DNA of 33,427 nt from Candidatus Wallbacteria bacterium (GTDB lineage Bacteria > Muiribacteriota > UBA6191 > JACPRK01). The notes under the pieces are model-generated. The model had not been told where the DNA came from. It did no database searches and was given only the letters and a program-made list of their open reading frames with translations. Where the stretch lies: contig JACQZN010000058.1 in assembly GCA_016213845.1 (NCBI GenBank), positions 1 to 33,427 of the forward strand, written 5' to 3'. Position numbers and translations under genes: made by a program. Below are positions 29,839-33,427 of the stretch, one piece after another. Each line of letters starts with the position of its first letter. Within the stretch, counting starts at the first letter, position 1.

Positions 29839-31038
29839 TCAGGAGTCGCTGGTCATGATGAACAGCGGCTGGCGGGCGAATGACTCATAGATGGGACGCA
29901 GCCGCTCCGTGTTGTAGTACTTGCTCACGTTCACGACCTTCTTGCGCCCGGTCACGACGTCGATCGGGACGTCGTCGTAGCAGCCGTTTCGCAGGCTCAC
30001 CAGGCGGCCGGAGGCGCCCTTGAGGATGAGGTCGAGCGCGAGGTTGCCGAAGGCCATCGGCACGATGGAATCCATGGCGTCGGGATCGCCGCATCGCACG
30101 AGGTAGCCCAGCCGCTGATTGACCACGTTCACGCGGCGGCCCTGGTTGAACTTCGGGGAGCGCTCCTTGAGTTCGCGGGCGATGACGTCACCGATGCCGC
30201 CCAGCTTCTTGTGGCCGTACTGGTCGGTCTCCTCGGCTTCGAACGTCATCGAGCTCTGATGGGACATCGTGGCGCCCTCCGAGACGAGCACGACGGAGTA
30301 CTGGCTCGGGTGCTTGTCCCGGTCCCGGCTCATGAGCTCGATCAGCTGGTCGATGTCGAAGGGGTGCTCCGGGATGACGCATCGATCCGCCGCGCCGGCC
30401 ATTGTCGGCAGCAGTGCCGAGTATCCCGCGTAGCGTCCGAAGACCTCCAGCACCAGGAAGCGCTCGTGGCTGCCGGCGCACGTTCGCAGCTTGTGGGTCA
30501 GCTCGATGGTGCGCGTCACGCAGGTGGAAAAGCCGATGCAGTAGTCGGTGCCCGGCACGTCGTTGTCCATGGTCTTGGGAATCGCCACGACCTTCATGCC
30601 GGCCTGGTGCAGGCGCTGGCCGTAGCTGAGCGTGTCGTCGCCGCCGATAGGGATGAGGCACTCGATGCCAAGGAACTCCAGGTTCTTGAGGACCTGGTCC
30701 GTGACGTCGTTGACCTCGCCGGTGTAGCGGTCGCGCAGGTGCGCCGGCACGTTGGAAAGCGGAAGGTGGCTCGGGCGTGTCCTGGAGGTGTGGAGGAACG
30801 TGCCGCCCGTGCGACCCGCTCGGTTCACCACGTCCTCCGTCAGCACCTGGAAGTGGCGCCGGTTGTCGGCGTCCTTGTCGGGAATCAGATCGACGAGGCC
30901 GGCCCACCCCCGGCGGATTCCGACGACCTGGAACCCTTCCCGCAACGCGCGCACGGTGACGGCCCGGATGGCCGGATTCAGACCTGGGACGTCGCCGCCG
31001 CCCGTCAAGATTCCGATGGTTCCCCTGCTCTTCGCCAT
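29839..31038 (-). CDS. pfp: 6-phosphofructokinase, PPi-dependent type by sequence
   Basis: 399 residues. It phosphorylates fructose 6-phosphate in glycolysis. The N-terminal ILTGGGDVPGLNPAIRA is the phosphofructokinase fingerprint. The phosphoryl-donor loop reads GGDDT (132-136) where ATP enzymes have GGDGS, and the next motif reads PKTMDND (154-160) where ATP enzymes have PGTIDND. This Asp and Lys are the pair that marks pyrophosphate-dependent enzymes, which work reversibly in both glycolysis and gluconeogenesis. GAGGGTGAGG precedes the ATG. The gene stands alone, convergent with the lipoprotein gene (17-nt gap) and divergent from the HAMP protein gene. Donor choice needs assay, as a few related enzymes accept ATP. 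Confidence 0.92.
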   Translation of the reverse strand: MAKSRGTIGILTGGGDVPGLNPAIRAVTVRALREGFQVVGIRRGWAGLVDLIPDKDADNRRHFQVLTEDVVNRAGRTGGTFLHTSRTRPSHLPLSNVPAHLRDRYTGEVNDVTDQVLKNLEFLGIECLIPIGGDDTLSYGQRLHQAGMKVVAIPKTMDNDVPGTDYCIGFSTCVTRTIELTHKLRTCAGSHERFLVLEVFGRYAGYSALLPTMAGAADRCVIPEHPFDIDQLIELMSRDRDKHPSQYSVVLVSEGATMSHQSSMTFEAEETDQYGHKKLGGIGDVIARELKERSPKFNQGRRVNVVNQRLGYLVRCGDPDAMDSIVPMAFGNLALDLILKGASGRLVSLRNGCYDDVPIDVVTGRKKVVNVSKYYNTERLRPIYESFARQPLFIMTSDS

Positions 31039-31121
31039 GGCGCCTCACCCTCTCAGTAGTGAAATCGGGCCGCCGGTCCGTGTCACCGGCGGGACAGGTT
31101 CGAAGCAACTCCTGCACATCT

Positions 31122-31219
31122 GCCGACATACTAGTCTCTCCGCCCCCCCCATGGAAGCTCCCGCTCGTCAGGCTACTCACTACTCGCTACTCACCACTCC
31201 CCGATGCTAGTATGTCGGC
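31122..31219. repeat. 13-bp inverted repeat in the divergent pfp/HAMP gap
   Basis: GCCGACATACTAG at 31122-31134 is exactly mirrored by CTAGTATGTCGGC at 31207-31219, 72 nt apart. Each arm contains CATACT, a -10-like hexamer read inwards, towards the opposite arm. The interval holds a C-run and the inverted heptamer array. It could be a regulatory site pair or the ends of a small remnant element. Confidence 0.8.
31172..31199 (-). repeat. Heptamer tandem repeat, inverted relative to 29802
   Basis: Read on the minus strand the four units are GAGTGGT, GAGTAGC, GAGTAGT, GAGTAGC. They lie in the gap between the divergent pfp and HAMP-protein genes. Confidence 0.9.
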
Positions 31220-31256
31220 GTGCCGGCCAGCACCGGCGCCGGGAGGACCGCGAGAG

Positions 31257-31868
31257 ATGACGACGACCAGGCGACGCTCCATCGTTTCGAAGCCGACGTT
31301 TCAGCTGAAGCTGACCATCATCTTCATGCTGATGGTGACCATCGTCGCGAACCTCGTCGGAGGGCTTTGCTACCTGCTGATCAGCGAGAAGGTGCAGGAC
31401 CTTCTCGAGCACTCCAGCGAGCGGCTGGGCCAGACCGACTTGACGATGCGCGACATCGCCAACTTCCTGATACCGAGGATCCTGATAGCGGAAGGGTTCA
31501 GCCTGTTTTTCGTGTTCCTGTTATCGATTCTCGTGACCCACACCATCGCCGGGCCGGTCTACCGCATGGAGAAGGTGGCCAAGGAGATCGGCACGGGCAA
31601 TCTGGCGATCGTCACCACGCTGCGCCCAAGGGACGAGCTGAAAGAGCTGGCCGATGCGTTCAATCTGATGACGCGCGGGCTGGCTGAGAAGATCGGCGCC
31701 ATCAGCAAGGAAACCATCGCCCAGGAGAAGCTGGAGCCGGACAAACGTGATTTCGCCCGGCTCAGGGAGCTTCTCTCCCAGTTCCGGCTTCCGGAGCACC
31801 TGGGCCGGCCGCTCGAGGAAGACGCCGACGGCGGAGACGTTGGACCCGACGAGGTCGAGCGGGTCTGA
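31257..31868 (+). CDS. Small membrane protein with a HAMP domain and no output domain
   Basis: 203 residues. Two membrane segments (about 18-42 and 72-97) flank a very short extracytoplasmic loop (about 30 residues, SEKVQDLLEHSSERLGQTDL). A HAMP linker follows at about 95-147 (ILVTHTIAGPVYRMEKVAKEIGTGNL ... LADAFNLMTRGLAEKI), then a charged helix and an acidic tail. There is no histidine kinase, cyclase or methyl-accepting domain after it, so it cannot signal by itself in the known ways; it may pair with another protein or act structurally. GGGAGG and GAGAG precede the ATG. A longer in-frame start is not supported. Confidence 0.85.
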   Translation: MTTTRRRSIVSKPTFQLKLTIIFMLMVTIVANLVGGLCYLLISEKVQDLLEHSSERLGQTDLTMRDIANFLIPRILIAEGFSLFFVFLLSILVTHTIAGPVYRMEKVAKEIGTGNLAIVTTLRPRDELKELADAFNLMTRGLAEKIGAISKETIAQEKLEPDKRDFARLRELLSQFRLPEHLGRPLEEDADGGDVGPDEVERV

Positions 31869-31895
31869 GAGCCGACTGCGGACGGCTGGCCCGGC

Positions 31896-32918
31896 GTGCC
31901 TGACATGGACGGTTCCTCGCACCTGCTTCGGCGCGGCACTCGCGGACGACTTCCGGTGTCACGCGCGTTTTCGAGTCGGTTGCTCGATTCAGTCTGGTTG
32001 ACCTTCCTGCTCCTCGTCTCGCTCGCGGCCGGCGGCGGCTGCGGGCCCGACGACCTGCCGCCCGGTATCTTGCCCGGCCAGCTCGTCAGCTACGAGCCGA
32101 CCAAGTCGACCTCCGCCACCACCACCACTTCCTCCTCGACTCCCACCACCTCCACGTCCCTTACTCCTCTGGAGCCCGCTCCCAGCACGCTCTCCTCCGT
32201 CCTCGTCGAATCCCAGCCGCTCAAGTTCTCCTCGGCCGAGCTCGAGACCGTCAAGGCCGCGCTCCGCCAGGTGCCGCTGCCGTTCCTGCAGCACGTGCAG
32301 ATCCGACGCGCCCGCCAGGATGCCGTCCAGCCGGACTTCATCGCCGGTCTCGCCACCCAGCTTTCGGACGGCAGCCGCACCCGGATCACCTTCTTCGATC
32401 TCACCTTCGCTACCTTCCCCTCGGGCTCCGAGCTCTACCCGGCCCCGCCCTACTCGACCCTCGAAGCCACCCGCCTCACCGCCCAGCACATCGTCATCCA
32501 CGAGTTCACCCACAACTTCCAGTTCACCCGCGGTACACCCGCCGTCGACAGCTCTGTCGATTTCCTCAACAACACGCCTCTCACCCGGGACTGGGCCAGC
32601 CAGTTCGGATGGACCGTCAAGCCGGACAAGAACTGGACGTTCGACCGCTCCCGGTGCGCTGAACGGCCCACCTCCTACGCCATCACCACCCACCCCATCG
32701 AGGACCAGGCCGAAAGTGTCGCCCTCGTCTTCGGCGACCTCCCGCGCCTCCGCGCCGCAAGCGACCCCCGCGCCACTTTCGCCGTCCAGCGCTTCGGCGT
32801 CACCCCGCCAGCGACTCCCGCCGTCACCGTTCCGCCCGACCGCGTCCGATTCGGCCCCGAGTGCCCTCCCGACGTCGCCACCAAGGCCGCCCGCCGTACT
32901 TTCTGCCGCGTGGAGTGA
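31896..32918 (+). CDS. Exported zinc-metalloprotease-like protein (HEFTH)
   Basis: 340 residues; the ATG at 31905 is an alternative start. A hydrophobic export segment (about 31-46, WLTFLLLVSLAAGG) ends in GGGC, a poor lipobox, so it may be a lipoprotein or cleaved by signal peptidase I. A Thr/Ser-rich linker (70-100) follows. The C-terminal domain has HIVIHEFTHNFQF with HEFTH at 202-206, and downstream IEDQAESVALVFGD, where Glu269 or Glu273 could be the third zinc ligand, as in gluzincins. It has four cysteines, Cys49 near the lipid site and three others. It lies 27 nt after the HAMP-protein gene and probably shares its transcript. Substrate unknown; I do not recognise a named family. Confidence 0.78.
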   Translation: MPDMDGSSHLLRRGTRGRLPVSRAFSSRLLDSVWLTFLLLVSLAAGGGCGPDDLPPGILPGQLVSYEPTKSTSATTTTSSSTPTTSTSLTPLEPAPSTLSSVLVESQPLKFSSAELETVKAALRQVPLPFLQHVQIRRARQDAVQPDFIAGLATQLSDGSRTRITFFDLTFATFPSGSELYPAPPYSTLEATRLTAQHIVIHEFTHNFQFTRGTPAVDSSVDFLNNTPLTRDWASQFGWTVKPDKNWTFDRSRCAERPTSYAITTHPIEDQAESVALVFGDLPRLRAASDPRATFAVQRFGVTPPATPAVTVPPDRVRFGPECPPDVATKAARRTFCRVE

Positions 32919-32972
32919 TCCCAATCCTGGCGCCTTGCCGCGCGTCCCACTGGCCCGCCCCGCAGATCATGC

Positions 32973-33001
32973 TTGACAGCGGAACGCTGCGATGGTACAC
33001 T
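32973..33001 (+). promoter_or_regulatory. Sigma-70-type promoter of the tRNA pair
   Basis: TTGACA (32973-32978, perfect) and TACACT (32996-33001) are separated by exactly 17 nt. The expected transcription start, near 33009, is about 28 nt ahead of tRNA-Leu. Confidence 0.75.
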
Positions 33002-33036
33002 CGGCGCACCTGTGAAGCCGTTCCCCAACGGACTTC

Positions 33037-33122
33037 GCCGGGGTGGCGAAACTGGTAGACGCGGGGGACTTAAAATCCCTTGGACCTCACGGTCCGTGCC
33101 GGTTCGATTCCGGCCCTCGGCA
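33037..33122 (+). tRNA. trnL: tRNA-Leu (UAA)
   Basis: An 86-nt class II tRNA. The acceptor stem GCCGGGG (33037-33043) pairs with CCTCGGC (33115-33121), followed by discriminator A. The anticodon loop CTTAAAA gives anticodon UAA, reading UUA and UUG. A long variable arm follows the anticodon stem, and the T loop GGTTCGATTCC is standard. CCA is not encoded. Confidence 0.95.
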
Positions 33123-33165
33123 CTGGAAACGCGCATTCTCGGGTCCCACTTCAATTGCAAAACGA

Positions 33166-33239
<74 letters not shown>

Positions 33240-33277
33240 TCGATTCAGGCCGGTCAGCTAAAGACGCGGCCAAGCTG

Positions 33278-33308
33278 GAACCGGATCGCTTCTAGAGCGA
33301 TCCGGTTC
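33278..33308 (+). terminator. Hairpin after the tRNA pair
   Basis: A 13-bp perfect stem (33278-33290 with 33296-33308) and a 5-nt TCTAG loop lie 40 nt beyond the initiator tRNA. It is followed by TGTCATTCC with only a weak T content. The position after the last gene of a tRNA unit supports a transcript end. Confidence 0.7.
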
Positions 33309-33353
33309 TGTCATTCCGGCATGTCCCGGGCCGCGAAGCAGCAGGGAAATCCC

Positions 33354-33409
33354 GTGGCGTCTACCTGTACCGGGTTTTTCGAGAAAAACCCGGTACAGGT
33401 AGACGCCAC
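33354..33409. repeat. Family B long palindrome, copy 2
   Basis: Perfect 26-nt arms around CGAG, the same core as the copy at 18179 but with five T and five A beside the loop instead of four. The flanks CCC (left) and CCGG (right) are the mirror of copy 1, so it lies in the opposite orientation. It is intergenic, beyond the tRNA terminator. Confidence 0.93.
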
Positions 33410-33427
33410 CGGTTTTCCGAGGTACTC

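Overview
The window is about 33 kb of GC-rich bacterial chromosome (roughly two-thirds G+C by eye) and is dominated by housekeeping genes. I see no phage, plasmid, CRISPR or insertion-sequence genes. The organism is probably an uncultured or little-studied Gram-negative-type bacterium. An Acidobacteriota or Myxococcota-like lineage fits best, but this is inference only. It rests on GC content, a Kelch/PKD giant secreted protein, a SpoVS homologue outside an obvious sporulation locus, a PPi-type phosphofructokinase, and heptamer and long-palindrome repeats. No 16S rRNA is present to settle it.

Layout. From 28474 down to the left edge every gene is on the minus strand. Read in the direction of transcription, these are: (1) a fatty-acid/phospholipid operon behind a strong sigma-70-like promoter: rpmF, plsX, fabH, fabD, fabG, acpP, fabF, rnc; (2) spoVS, a 23-repeat TPR protein and a MerR-type regulator; (3) a 2742-residue secreted Kelch/PKD protein followed by a HisN-type phosphatase; (4) two membrane or exported proteins of unknown function; (5) a translation/secretion operon behind its own promoter: ffh, rpsP, rimM, trmD, rplS, a divergent signal peptidase I, rbgA, a short 7TM-HD (PgpH-like) protein, and the first codons of a probable ybeY at the edge.

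The right end is mixed. It holds a propeller-like lipoprotein (+), a PPi-type phosphofructokinase (-), a HAMP-only membrane protein (+), an exported HEFTH zinc-metalloprotease-like protein (+), then tRNA-Leu(UAA) and initiator tRNA-fMet (+) behind a near-consensus promoter and ahead of a hairpin terminator.

Repeats. Two families of long near-perfect palindromes occur twice each. Family A (about 57-59 nt, at 8038 and 9193) brackets a membrane-protein gene and supplies the stop codon of the HisN-like gene. Family B (54-56 nt, at 18179 and 33354) has one copy lying in frame inside the N-terminal coding region of the Kelch giant. Two inverted arrays of a 7-nt repeat bracket the phosphofructokinase gene.

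No gene-free stretch exceeds 300 bases. The largest gaps are 31039-31256 (inverted repeats), 18814-19018 (AT-richer, probable regulatory DNA) and 28475-28660 (fab operon promoter). I found no clear, complete novel multi-gene system. The best leads are the giant four-propeller protein with an embedded palindrome, the degenerate signal peptidase, and the PgpH-like protein missing most of its ectodomain.
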